Notes: generated from the sequence alone by a model not told the origin. DNA of 52,438 bases from Gammaproteobacteria bacterium (GCA_009842505.1 VYFG01000019.1:1-52438); one strand, 5' to 3'; shown: positions 16,138 through 24,735, numbered from the stretch's first letter. Numbers and translations are program-made.

Positions 16138-18093
16138 TCAGGCGGATTTCGCGACAGTCGGGAAGACCTCCACGTCGCGGATACTCAGGTCCGCCTCAAG
16201 CGTGCCCTTGCGGCCATCCTCGAATGTGACTTCCGTGCGGATGTGGCAGGACTCTAGGCCTTCATACAATGCGTCCACGAGCACCCCGTACTTGTCCCGG
16301 ATGATGTTTCTGCGGACCTTTCTGGTCCGGGTCATCTCGCCGTCGTCAGGGTCCAGTTCCTTGTGCAGGATCAGGAAGCGCTGTATCTGGGAACCGCCCA
16401 TCTGGGATTCGCCGGCAAGATCGGCATTGGTCTGGCGGATGCTCTCCTCCATCATGCCGTATACCTCGGGATTCCCGGCCAGTTCCTGGTAGCTCGCGTA
16501 GGGGATGTTGTTGCGTTCGGCCCAGTTTCCCACTGCGTCCAGATCGATATTGATCAATGCGGTGACGAATTCCCGTTCGTGACCGAATGCCACCACCTCC
16601 TTGATATGCGGAAAGAACTTGAGCTTGTTCTCCAGGTACTTGGGAGCAAACAGGGAACCGTCATTCAGCCGGCCGACATCCTTGGCTCGGTCGATGATGC
16701 GAAGGTGCCCCCTGTCATCGAAATAGCCGGCATCTCCCGTATGTACCCAGCCTTCGTCATCCTTCGTCTCCCGGGTGGCTTCCTCGTCGCGGAAGTAACT
16801 CTGGAACACACCCGGACCGCGGTACACCACCTCGCCCGCATCGGTGATGCGGATGTCCACCTCCGGAGCCGGAACGCCGACCGTATCGGCATACACCTCG
16901 CCGTCGGGCTGCATGGTGATGAACACGGCAGCCTCGGTCTGGCCGTACAACTGCTTGATGTTGATGCCGAGCGAGCGGTAGAAATCGAAGATTTCGGGAC
17001 CAATGGCCTCACCTGCGGTATAGGCCAGCTTGATCCGGCTGAATCCCATGGTGTTCTTCAGGGGGGCGTAAATCAGGAGGTTGCCGAGCCAGTACTTGAG
17101 ACGGTCCACCAGTGAGACCTGCTCCCCGTCCAGTATGCGTATCCCGGTTTCCCTGGCCACCTTCATGAAATAGTGGAACAGCTTCTGCTTGATGCGGCCG
17201 GCATCCTCCATGCGGATCATCACGTGGGTCAGCAGCCCCTCGAACACCCTGGGCGGTGCGAAGTAGTAGGTCGGGCCGATCTCCCGGAGGTCCGTGGCAA
17301 CGGTTTCCTCGCTTTCCGGACAGTTGATGCAGAATCCGGCCACGTAGGCCTGGCCATGTGAGAAGATGTGGTCCCCGACCCAAGCCATGGGCAGGTAGCT
17401 CAAGGTTTCCTCCGCCTCGGTAAGTCGGTCGAATTCGACACTGTTGCGGGAGGTGATGATGATGTTGTCGTTGGTTAGAACCACACCCTTTGGCTTGCCC
17501 GTAGTGCCGGAAGTGTAGAGAAAAATCCCGACATCGGAACCCCTGCCTTGGTCGATGGTCTCGTTCAGCAGTTCCGGTTCCCTGGACAGGGCTTCCCGAC
17601 CCAGGTTTTGCACCACGGCGAAATCATGCAGCTTCGTCTGGTCGTATTCCCTCAGTCCCCGCGGATCGTCGTAGATGATCTGATCGAGTGTCTCAACACT
17701 CTCACCCACTTCCAGCACCTTGTCCACCTGTTCCTGGTCCTCGGCCAGGACAAAACGCACGCCGGCATGATTGAGGACGAACTCCATTTCCTCGGCGACG
17801 GAATCGGCGTATACCGGCACCGGAATGCCGCCAAGACACTGGGCGGCCGTGATGCCCCAGTACAGTCGCGGGCGATTACGGCCAATGATGGCGAGCTTGT
17901 CTCCGGGGGAAAAACCCAGCTCCCGGAGTCCGGCGGCGAGTGCGAACAACTCCTCCTTGACCTCCTTCCAGGTCCAGGTCTGCCAGATTCCATATTCCTT
18001 TTCCCTGACCGCGGGGCGGTCACCAAATCGCTGGGCGTTGAGAATCAGGAGCTTTGGGAATGTATCGGGGGTGCCCGAAACAGTGTTCGTCAT
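16138..18093 (-). CDS. long-chain-type acyl-CoA ligase (AMP-forming)
   Basis: This 651-residue protein resembles FadD15-like long-chain acyl-CoA synthetases. It carries the P-loop YTSGTTGKPKGVVLTND around residues 190-205, the QLYGQTEAAVF adenine-binding loop, GWVHTGDAGYFDDRG and the hinge RIIDRAKDV. The insert and C-terminus (LNDGSLFAPKYLENKLKF) fit the bacterial 600-650 residue class. It is the first gene of the eleven-gene operon and directly precedes livG. This position is typical of clusters that import and activate an acid. Chain length and structure of the acid cannot be told from sequence. Confidence 0.9.
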   Translation of the reverse strand: MTNTVSGTPDTFPKLLILNAQRFGDRPAVREKEYGIWQTWTWKEVKEELFALAAGLRELGFSPGDKLAIIGRNRPRLYWGITAAQCLGGIPVPVYADSVAEEMEFVLNHAGVRFVLAEDQEQVDKVLEVGESVETLDQIIYDDPRGLREYDQTKLHDFAVVQNLGREALSREPELLNETIDQGRGSDVGIFLYTSGTTGKPKGVVLTNDNIIITSRNSVEFDRLTEAEETLSYLPMAWVGDHIFSHGQAYVAGFCINCPESEETVATDLREIGPTYYFAPPRVFEGLLTHVMIRMEDAGRIKQKLFHYFMKVARETGIRILDGEQVSLVDRLKYWLGNLLIYAPLKNTMGFSRIKLAYTAGEAIGPEIFDFYRSLGINIKQLYGQTEAAVFITMQPDGEVYADTVGVPAPEVDIRITDAGEVVYRGPGVFQSYFRDEEATRETKDDEGWVHTGDAGYFDDRGHLRIIDRAKDVGRLNDGSLFAPKYLENKLKFFPHIKEVVAFGHEREFVTALINIDLDAVGNWAERNNIPYASYQELAGNPEVYGMMEESIRQTNADLAGESQMGGSQIQRFLILHKELDPDDGEMTRTRKVRRNIIRDKYGVLVDALYEGLESCHIRTEVTFEDGRKGTLEADLSIRDVEVFPTVAKSA

Positions 18094-18110
18094 CTCGTAT
18101 TGGTGCTTGA

Positions 18111-18124
18111 ACGATCATTATCGT
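18111..18124. promoter_or_regulatory. quasi-palindrome upstream of the catabolic operon
   Basis: ACGATCATTATCGT is symmetric at 12 of 14 positions and lies 18-31 bases upstream of the ligase start codon. This is a sensible operator position for the eleven-gene operon. No regulator gene adjoins the operon, so the binder is unknown. Confidence 0.35.
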
Positions 18125-18164
18125 GATTTTCAGCGCGCAACAGCCAATGCTGGAGGCAACTGGA

Positions 18165-18365
18165 TTATATTGAATCATAGCGCAGATTGGATTGAGCACA
18201 ATCAACTTCAAGAAACTTTGTGATCGCTTCAGCCTGAAATTGATACAGTGATTTGACCTCTCTATTTCCCAATGCAAGTGCCCATATCGACTTTGCGCGG
18301 GGTAATTCGACCGCCTCGACCAATTCCTGAAAGAGTTGCTTGAGACTGTCGTTAAGATGCGCCAT
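18165..18365 (-). CDS. small hypothetical protein
   Basis: This is a possible 66-residue protein beginning MAHLNDSLKQLFQELVEAVE, predicted mostly helical and without a signal peptide or membrane segment. The start is weakly supported: GGGAA lies about 12 bases upstream. Base composition is more AT-rich than in the operon downstream, as in the decayed patch next to it. I do not recognise a family. It may be a real small gene or another relic of the same island. Confidence 0.35.
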   Translation of the reverse strand: MAHLNDSLKQLFQELVEAVELPRAKSIWALALGNREVKSLYQFQAEAITKFLEVDCAQSNLRYDSI

Positions 18366-18499
18366 CAATCAGTTTCCCAATAATTATGAGTTGCCTGCGA
18401 CTCGGGGTCCGAAGCGAAAAAATACTGCGATGTTCAACGTTTCATCGATATTTTTCAGAATCCATCGTAGGATATACAACCATGGGATGCTCAAAAATT

Positions 18500-19148
18500 C
18501 TATCTTCCTGCTGACTTTTTTACCCAGTCGTAAATTGGCTTCATCTCTCCGAGAATTCGTCTGAGTTCCTCCTCGAAGCCCTCCCCAAGACCGACTTTGG
18601 AAAAAACAGTCAGATGTGGTGAAACGGGCATCAAGCGTCTTCGATCCCCTTTCATTGGCTGTTTCACCAAGGTGACCAGTTGCTTCGCCCTCCCTGGTAG
18701 GAATTTATTGAATCCAGGCAGTCCAGCGACTCCCCGACCATCTGTAGCCATTTCCGGTTGTCTGTCTCGGCCAGACTGGCAATTCCTCCACCGATGTACT
18801 GTTCTTCGATATTCGGCCTGCTGATAACCTGCCAGGCGTCCCTCATAAGCCTAATGAAAATCCCATCGGGATCGTCGACCTGTGACTTGAGATTCTCAAT
18901 GCTGGGATTGTCCTGCTCGGACAACAGGAACTTGGCAATGGGCCAGTCGTCATATTTGAGCCCTTCAGGTTCACCCCCAGATGAGCCTCTTCCGATTCAG
19001 CGGTAAAAGCCAGGTTCCATTGTGTTCCCATATTGCTATCGCTCATACCGAACTTGGGCTTGTTCAATTGACCGAAAGGCCTGCCCTTGATGTTCAGAAC
19101 CGACGTGAAAATATGCAGATGTTCGATGGTTTGCAAGACTGCCAGCAT
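18500..19148 (-). pseudogene. frameshifted gene of unknown family
   Basis: Three overlapping minus-strand reading frames join into one coherent protein of about 215 residues if one base is restored at two places, near 18961 and near 18690. Both sites are short G runs on the coding strand. The parts read, in order, NMGTQWNLAF...HLGVNLKG; LKYDDWPIAKFLL...IFIRLMRDAWQVISRP; and KQLVTLVKQPMKGDRR...YDWVKKSAG. The junctions keep sense (VNLKG-LKYDDWP and SYQGG-AKQLVTL). I do not recognise the family with certainty. Two independent one-base losses suggest a decayed gene, though assembly error is possible. Confidence 0.6.
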
Positions 19149-19253
19149 GCTGCAGGTGTCTTGAGCCGATTACCAGCGAACGGTTACTCTCTGTCTTGTC
19201 TTTCTGAAACAATCTCACGGGGAAGCACAAGATCCGGAGATATTGCAACTAGG

Positions 19254-19384
19254 CACGGCTACAGATTGCGTCCACTGAAAGGCGATATGGTCAGAATGAG
19301 GAGCAACAGTGTCCAGGCAACCGGCGGGCAGTGTTCCGCTTTGAGAGCTGCGAGGTCGTGGATGAGGATCTGGTGGACTACCAC
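19254..19384 (+). pseudogene. higB: HigB-type toxin C-terminal remnant
   Basis: Two plus-strand frames carry parts of the C-terminal half of a RelE/HigB mRNA interferase. HGYRLRPLKGD (19254-19286) is followed, in another frame, by GNRRAVFRFE...VVDEDLVDYH (about 19316-19384). These match the usual HigB ending with HPLKGD, a strand G-N-x-R-x-x-F-R-F-E and a terminal D-Y-H. A frameshift between the blocks and the lack of a recognisable N-terminal half mean that no functional toxin is made. The normal stop after DYH is also missing, so the frame runs into the antitoxin remnant. Confidence 0.6.
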
Positions 19385-19390
19385 TGTTCG

Positions 19391-19396
19391 AGGAGG
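19391..19396 (+). promoter_or_regulatory. strong ribosome binding site of the higA remnant
   Basis: A perfect AGGAGG lies 9 bases before the ATG at 19406 and fixes that start. It shows that the antitoxin gene was once well translated. Confidence 0.6.
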
Positions 19397-19405
19397 ATTC
19401 GAACG

Positions 19406-19597
19406 ATGACCATGCTGAATCCCTGCCATCCCGGGAAAACGCTGCGGGATGATCTTGAAGCGGCAGGGCTTACCGTAACTGGAGCAGCAGGTAAACTTGG
19501 CTGCACTCGACAGGCCTTGTCCCGCCTGCTGAACGGCAAGGCGGGCATCTCGCCCAGGAACGGCGACGACAGGCAACCTGTCAGCCCCAAAAAATAG
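19406..19597 (+). pseudogene. higA: truncated HigA-family antitoxin (XRE type)
   Basis: The 63-codon frame opens with MTMLNPCHPGKTLRDDLEAAG and continues with the helix-turn-helix AAGKLGCTRQALSRLLNGKAGISP, an exact fit to the N-terminal half of HigA antitoxins. These are about 95-100 residues long and continue with helices that contact the second monomer and the toxin. Here the sequence turns to an unrelated tail (RNGDDRQPVSPKK) and stops. It directly follows the HigB remnant, in the usual toxin-antitoxin order. Whether the short product still binds DNA is unknown. Confidence 0.65.
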
Positions 19598-19672
19598 CAA
19601 TTGGATTTCTTTTCCTTCTAGGGGGGTACCGAAAAAGAACGAATCTAAAAATTATCCCCCAGCCTTGCCCGA

Positions 19673-22600
19673 CTACATGTTCCTGCGGTATTGCCCTCCC
19701 ACCCGGTACAGCGCTCCTGAAATCTGGCCGAGGGAACAGTGCCGGACCGCATGCATCAGTTCAGTGAAGACATTCCGGTTCTCCAGCACGGCCAGCCGGA
19801 CCCGTTCGAGGGCCGATTCCGCGTAATCCTGGTGACGCTCGTGAAATTCCCTCAAGCGGCGGATCTGGCTTTTCTTTTCGTCGTCGCTGGATCTCGCCAA
19901 AGCGATATCACGCCGTTCCGCTTCTCCTTCCTTCAGGAAGGTGTTCACACCGATGATGGGCATCGATCCATCGTGCTTGCGATGCTCGTACTCCATGGAC
20001 TCATCCTGGATCTTGCCCCGCTGGTACCCGGTCTCCATCGCACCGAGCACGCCGCCGCGTTCGGAGATCCGGTCAAACTCCATCAGCACGGCTTCTTCCA
20101 CCAGTTCGGTCAACTCGTCGATGATGAAACTTCCCTGATTCGGATTCTCGTTGCCGGCAAGCCCCCATTCATTGTCTATGATGAGCTGTATTGCCAGCGC
20201 CCGACGCACCGACTCCCCGGTGGGAGTGGTGATGGCCTCGTCATAGGCATTGGTGTGGAGGCTGTTGCAATGATCGTAGACAGCGATCAGCGCCTGCAGC
20301 GTGGTACGGATGTCATTGAAGTCCATTTCCTGGGCATGGAGCGACCGTCCCGAGGTCTGGATATGGTACTTGAGTTTCTGGGAACGCTCGTTGGCGCCGT
20401 ACCGCTCCCGCATGGCCACCGCCCAGATACGGCGGGCCACCCTGCCCATCACCGTGTACTCCGGGTCCATCCCGTTGCTGAAGAAAAACGACAGGTTGGG
20501 GGCGAAGTCGTCGATATCCATGCCGCGGGCGAGATAGGTTTCCACGAAGGTGAACCCATTCGACAGGGTGAAGGCCAACTGGGAGATGGGATTGGCCCCG
20601 GCTTCGGCGATGTGGTATCCGGAGATGGAAACCGAGTAGAAGTTCCGCACCCTGTGCTCCACGAAGTACTCCTGGATGTCCCCCATCAGCTTGAGCGCGA
20701 ACTCCGTGGAGAAGATGCAGGTATTCTGACCCTGGTCCTCTTTCAGGATGTCTGCCTGCACGGTTCCGCGGGCGTTTTCCAGCGTCCACCGGCGCACTGA
20801 CGAAGCCTCGTCCTCACTGGGTTCCCGGCTGTGCTGCTCCCTGAACCGGTCAAGCTGCTGCTCGATGGCCGCGTTCAGAAACATGGCCAGAATGATCGGT
20901 GCCGGACCGTTGATGGTCATGGACACGGAAGTCATGGGATCGCACAGGTCAAAGCCGTCGTAGAGCACCCGGATATCATCCAGGGTGGCGATGGACACCC
21001 CGGAGTTGCCGACCTTGCCGTAGATGTCCGGACGCTCGTCCGGGTCGCATCCGTACAGCGTCACCGAATCGAAGGCGGTTGACAGCCGCTTTGCCTCGGC
21101 GTGCGCCGAAAGCTCCCGAAAACGGCGGTTGGTGCGGAAGGCGTCGCCCTCGCCGGCGAACATCCTGGTGGGAGACTCGTTGTCTCGCTTGAGCGGAAAC
21201 ACGCCGGCGGCAAACGGGAAACTGCCCGGGAGGTTTTCCAGCATCAGCCACTTGAGGAGTTCGCCATGGTCCTCGAAGGACGGCAGGGCGATGCGCGGCA
21301 GGCGGGTGCCCGACAGCGTGGTCCGAACGAGGGGGCTACGGCTTTCCCGGTCCCGGACCCGGACAACCAGTTCATCATCCCGATAGGCATCCCGGCGCTC
21401 CGGCCACTCCTCGAGCAACCGCCGCGCCTCCTCGCCCAGGGACTCTTCCCGTTCCATGGACAGGGATACCAGGGCTTCCGGCACGGCTTCACCTGCGGCT
21501 TCCAGCATCGATATCGACGCCGTCAGCTGCTGGCGCTCCCGGGCAAGGGCCGACCGCTGCCGGACACTTGCCTTGTAGTCCCGCACGGTTTCGGCGATTT
21601 CGCTCAGATAGCGCACCCGCGCTGGAGGGATCAGCATGACCTCATCGTCCGGGTACCGGATGTCCCTCCGTTGCAGGGAGTCGTCCGTGACACTCAGGCC
21701 GATGGCGGCCAGCCGGTCCAGGATTTCGTGATACAGGGCGGTCAAGCCGCTGTCGTTGAACCGGGCGGCCATGGTGCCGAATACCGGCATCGATGCCGGG
21801 GACTCGCCAAAGGCCCGGCGGTTCCGCTGAACCTGCTTGCAGACGTCACGGTAGGCGTCCTGGGCGCCCTTGCGGTCGAACTTGTTGATCGCCACCACGT
21901 CCGCAAAATCCAGCATGTCGATCTTCTCCAGCTGGCTCTGGGCGCCGTACTCCGGAGTCATGACGTACAGGGAAAGGTCCACCAGGTCGTCGATGGCCGT
22001 ATTGCCCTGGCCGATGCCCGGCGTTTCCACCAGCACCAGGTCGAAGCCGGCCACCTGGCATGCCGCGATCATATCCGCCATGGTGGCGGGCAGTTCGGAT
22101 GCGGACTCCCGGGTGGCCATCGAGCGCATGAATATGTTCGGATGGGCAATGGCGTTCATCCGGATGCGGTCCCCCAGCAATGCGCCGCCGGTACGCCGGC
22201 GGGAGGGATCCGCGGCGACCAGGGCGATCCTGAGCGTTTCGTTCTGGCCCAGGCGGAACCGGAGGATCAGTTCATCCGTAAGCGAGGATTTGCCGGCGCC
22301 GCCGGTGCCGGTAATGCCCAGTACCGGAGCCGGGCTGTCCAGCGACGCCGCCCGGTCCCGCAGGGCGCGCAGCCCGGATTCTCCGATGGCGCCGTTTTCC
22401 AGTGCGGTGAGATAGTGCGCCAGCGGACGCCAGTTCTCGGCGGACAGTTCATCCGGATTCTCAGGCGCCCTGGCGGCCGGATCGAAGAGGCTGAGCGCGA
22501 TGGTTTCCCGGATCATTCCCTCGAGCCCCATGGACTGGCCATCCTCGGGGGAATACACCCGGGTGACGCCATAGTCCTCGAGTTCCTGGATCTCCCCGGG

Positions 22601-22942
22601 AACGATCACACCGCCGCCGCCGGCGAACACCCGGATATCCTCCCCTCCCCGCTCGCGCAGCATGTCCATCATGTACTTGAGGTTCTCGATGTGGCCGCCC
22701 TGGTAGGAGCTTACCGCGATGGCCTGCGCATCCTCCTGCAATGCGGCGGTGACGATATCCTCCACGGAACGGTTGTGTCCCAAGTGTATGACCTCTGCGC
22801 CACAGTCCTGGAGGATCCGGCGCATGATGTTGATGGCGGCGTCATGCCCATCGAACAGGCTGGCCGCAGTGATGAAGCGGACATGCGGGATATCGGCGTT
22901 ACGGTCTGGGCCGGGGGGCGGGGGCTTTAGCTTTTGGAGCAT
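19673..22942 (-). CDS. icmF: fused isobutyryl-CoA mutase IcmF
   Basis: This 1089-residue protein has the full IcmF architecture. An N-terminal cobalamin-binding domain is followed by a MeaB-like GTPase chaperone domain with P-loop GITGTGGAGKSS near residue 210. A C-terminal TIM-barrel acyl-CoA mutase domain runs from about residue 560 to the end. The cobalt-ligating His is His33 in DGHDAA; the last position of the DxHxxG motif is Ala instead of Gly. It interconverts isobutyryl-CoA and n-butyryl-CoA with adenosylcobalamin and GTP. The gene is divergent from a MerR/LiuR-like regulator with a palindrome between them, which fits control by branched-chain catabolism. Confidence 0.95.
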   Translation of the reverse strand: MLQKLKPPPPGPDRNADIPHVRFITAASLFDGHDAAINIMRRILQDCGAEVIHLGHNRSVEDIVTAALQEDAQAIAVSSYQGGHIENLKYMMDMLRERGGEDIRVFAGGGGVIVPGEIQELEDYGVTRVYSPEDGQSMGLEGMIRETIALSLFDPAARAPENPDELSAENWRPLAHYLTALENGAIGESGLRALRDRAASLDSPAPVLGITGTGGAGKSSLTDELILRFRLGQNETLRIALVAADPSRRRTGGALLGDRIRMNAIAHPNIFMRSMATRESASELPATMADMIAACQVAGFDLVLVETPGIGQGNTAIDDLVDLSLYVMTPEYGAQSQLEKIDMLDFADVVAINKFDRKGAQDAYRDVCKQVQRNRRAFGESPASMPVFGTMAARFNDSGLTALYHEILDRLAAIGLSVTDDSLQRRDIRYPDDEVMLIPPARVRYLSEIAETVRDYKASVRQRSALARERQQLTASISMLEAAGEAVPEALVSLSMEREESLGEEARRLLEEWPERRDAYRDDELVVRVRDRESRSPLVRTTLSGTRLPRIALPSFEDHGELLKWLMLENLPGSFPFAAGVFPLKRDNESPTRMFAGEGDAFRTNRRFRELSAHAEAKRLSTAFDSVTLYGCDPDERPDIYGKVGNSGVSIATLDDIRVLYDGFDLCDPMTSVSMTINGPAPIILAMFLNAAIEQQLDRFREQHSREPSEDEASSVRRWTLENARGTVQADILKEDQGQNTCIFSTEFALKLMGDIQEYFVEHRVRNFYSVSISGYHIAEAGANPISQLAFTLSNGFTFVETYLARGMDIDDFAPNLSFFFSNGMDPEYTVMGRVARRIWAVAMRERYGANERSQKLKYHIQTSGRSLHAQEMDFNDIRTTLQALIAVYDHCNSLHTNAYDEAITTPTGESVRRALAIQLIIDNEWGLAGNENPNQGSFIIDELTELVEEAVLMEFDRISERGGVLGAMETGYQRGKIQDESMEYEHRKHDGSMPIIGVNTFLKEGEAERRDIALARSSDDEKKSQIRRLREFHERHQDYAESALERVRLAVLENRNVFTELMHAVRHCSLGQISGALYRVGGQYRRNM

Positions 22943-22981
22943 GGTGGAACCGGTCCGGGACAGAATTTGAGTGTCGCATGC

Positions 22982-22995
22982 CGTTTACGTAAACG
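22982..22995. promoter_or_regulatory. 14-bp palindrome, likely LiuR-type operator
   Basis: CGTTTACGTAAACG is a perfect palindrome in the 72-base gap between the divergent icmF and MerR-family genes. It resembles the TTTACGTAAA-type sites reported for LiuR, the MerR-family regulator of branched-chain amino acid and fatty acid degradation in proteobacteria. The similarity is from memory and not computed. Confidence 0.6.
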
Positions 22996-23014
22996 TCAAT
23001 ATTCCGTACACTGT

Positions 23015-23419
23015 ATGTCCATGACGAGCCGCTACACCATTTCCGGCCTGGCCGAGCAATTCGACATCACCGCGCGCACCATCCGTTTCTACGAGGACGA
23101 GGGGCTGCTGGCGCCTGAGCGTGATGGCACCCGGCGTATTTACCGGGAACGGGACCGCGTCCGGCTGAGACTGATTCTGCGTGCCAAGAGACTGGGATTC
23201 AGCCTGGCGGAAATACGGGAAACCCTGGAACTCTATGACAGCGAATCGGGAGAAGATGCCCAATCGCGTTACGTGCTCCGGGTAATCAACAAGCACAGGG
23301 CGGTCCTGCTCCAGCAACAGGAGGATATTCGCCACGTCCTGGAGGACATGGCACAGGTGGAGCAGCGCATCCTGGACAAGATAGCGTCTCGTGAACAACC
23401 GCCCCCTAACCCCAACTGA
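23015..23419 (+). CDS. MerR family regulator, LiuR-like
   Basis: This 134-residue protein begins MSMTSRYTISGLAEQ and has the MerR winged helix with FDITARTIRFYEDEGLLAPERDGTRRIY. A dimerisation coiled coil (residues about 80-125) follows. There are no metal-binding Cys residues. The LiuR group has this same layout and the R-x-Y-x-x-x-D-R-x-R-L-R-L-I segment. It is divergent from icmF and followed at 11 bases by the transhydrogenase gene, so it probably controls both. Effector ligands would be acyl-CoA or leucine-pathway intermediates, by analogy only. Confidence 0.85.
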   Translation: MSMTSRYTISGLAEQFDITARTIRFYEDEGLLAPERDGTRRIYRERDRVRLRLILRAKRLGFSLAEIRETLELYDSESGEDAQSRYVLRVINKHRAVLLQQQEDIRHVLEDMAQVEQRILDKIASREQPPPNPN

Positions 23420-23430
23420 CCTTTCGCAAA

Positions 23431-24735
23431 ATGCCCTGCCAGTATTTTTCCCCCTGCGAGCAAGGTGCCGATACCTTCACCGTCATGATGCCCAAGCTCA
23501 CCTTCGGCCGGGGATGCCTGTCCGAACTCGGTGAGCGCGCCAAGGGCCGTGGATTTTCCCGGGTGGCCCTGTTTACCGACCCCTTTCTGCGTGACGGCCC
23601 CTACGTGGATACCGCGCTTCGCGGACTGAAGAAAAACGGTATCGATGTCGCGGTGTTCTCCGACATCCGGATCGAGCCTGACGACAAGACCTTTATTGCA
23701 GCAGCGGAATTCCTCCGCGGGGGCAATTTTGACAGCGTGGTTTCGGTCGGCGGCGGTTCCTCCATGGATACCGCCAAGGCCGGCATGGTCTACGCCCTCT
23801 ATCCGGCGGAATTCACCGATTATCTCGGCCCTCCGGCGGGACCCGGCCGGCCCGTGCCCGGTCCGCTGCTGCCCCATATCGCCTGTCCCACCACTTCCGG
23901 AACCGGTTCCGAATGCACCTCGGTGTCGGTCGTCCGGCTAAGTGATCTCAACACGAAATTCGTCCTCGGATCCCCGTATATGCTGCCGGACGAGGCACTG
24001 GTGGACCCTGCTTGCACCGATACGCTGCCGGCCAATGTCATCGCGTCCACGGGCTACGATTTGATGTGTCACGCCATCGAATGCTATACGGCCAAGGCCT
24101 ACACCCGGTGGGACAGGGTGGCCGACCCGAATGGCCGCACCCTGCTGCAGGGTGCGAATCCCTGGAGCGACATGTCGGCCAGGCGGGCGCTGGAGATTGT
24201 CGACGAGTACCTAGTTCGTGGTGTCAGCGATGCCACGGACAGCGAAGCCCGGGACCAACTCATGTGGGGCGCCACCCTGGCGGGAATGGCCTTCGGGAAC
24301 AGCGGCACCCATCTGGCTCATGCCATGTCCTACGGTGTGACCCACCTGATGGAAGATGTCACCACCGAGGGATACCGGGTACCCTCGCCGTTCGTCCCCC
24401 ACGGCATCAGTGTGATGGTCAGCGCGCCGGCCATCTTCCGGTTTGTCGCCGAGGGCGCCCCGGAGCGCCACCTGGAGGCGGCGTCCTGTCTGGGTGCTGA
24501 AACAGGCGGCGCCACGGGAGGCGATGCCGGGGAAATCGTCGCTGACAAAATGATCCGGCTGATGCGGGACACCCATGCGCCCAATGGACTCAGTGGGGTC
24601 GGCTTCGGGCCGAAAGACATCAAGAATCTCGCAGCGTCCTCCATCCGCCAGACCCGGGCCATCAACAATGCGCCGCGTATTGCCGATCAGCGGGACATGG
24701 AGAATATCTATTCGGCGGCAATCAGTTACTGGTAA
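23431..24735 (+). CDS. hydroxyacid-oxoacid transhydrogenase (iron-type alcohol dehydrogenase family)
   Basis: This 434-residue protein belongs to the Fe-type alcohol dehydrogenase superfamily and is closest to ADHFE1/HOT. It has the cofactor loop GGGSSMDTAKAG, CPTTSGTGSECTSVSVV, metal-ligand His residues in MCHAIECYT and GTHLAHAMSYGVTHL, and the C-terminal RQTRAINNAPR. HOT couples oxidation of 4-hydroxybutyrate to reduction of 2-oxoglutarate without free NAD(H). The N-terminus YFSPCEQGADTFTV matches the family and supports the ATG at 23431. It ends in a 14-base tail-to-tail overlap with the broken hydrolase gene. Its link to IcmF through butyrate metabolism is only suggestive. Confidence 0.88.
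   Translation: MPCQYFSPCEQGADTFTVMMPKLTFGRGCLSELGERAKGRGFSRVALFTDPFLRDGPYVDTALRGLKKNGIDVAVFSDIRIEPDDKTFIAAAEFLRGGNFDSVVSVGGGSSMDTAKAGMVYALYPAEFTDYLGPPAGPGRPVPGPLLPHIACPTTSGTGSECTSVSVVRLSDLNTKFVLGSPYMLPDEALVDPACTDTLPANVIASTGYDLMCHAIECYTAKAYTRWDRVADPNGRTLLQGANPWSDMSARRALEIVDEYLVRGVSDATDSEARDQLMWGATLAGMAFGNSGTHLAHAMSYGVTHLMEDVTTEGYRVPSPFVPHGISVMVSAPAIFRFVAEGAPERHLEAASCLGAETGGATGGDAGEIVADKMIRLMRDTHAPNGLSGVGFGPKDIKNLAASSIRQTRAINNAPRIADQRDMENIYSAAISYW

Noticed and set aside
21101..22930. 609-codon open frame on the plus strand antisense to icmF
   Set aside because: Its sequence is Gly/His/Arg/Pro-rich with no domain, as expected for the shadow of a high-GC gene. The minus strand holds a complete IcmF.
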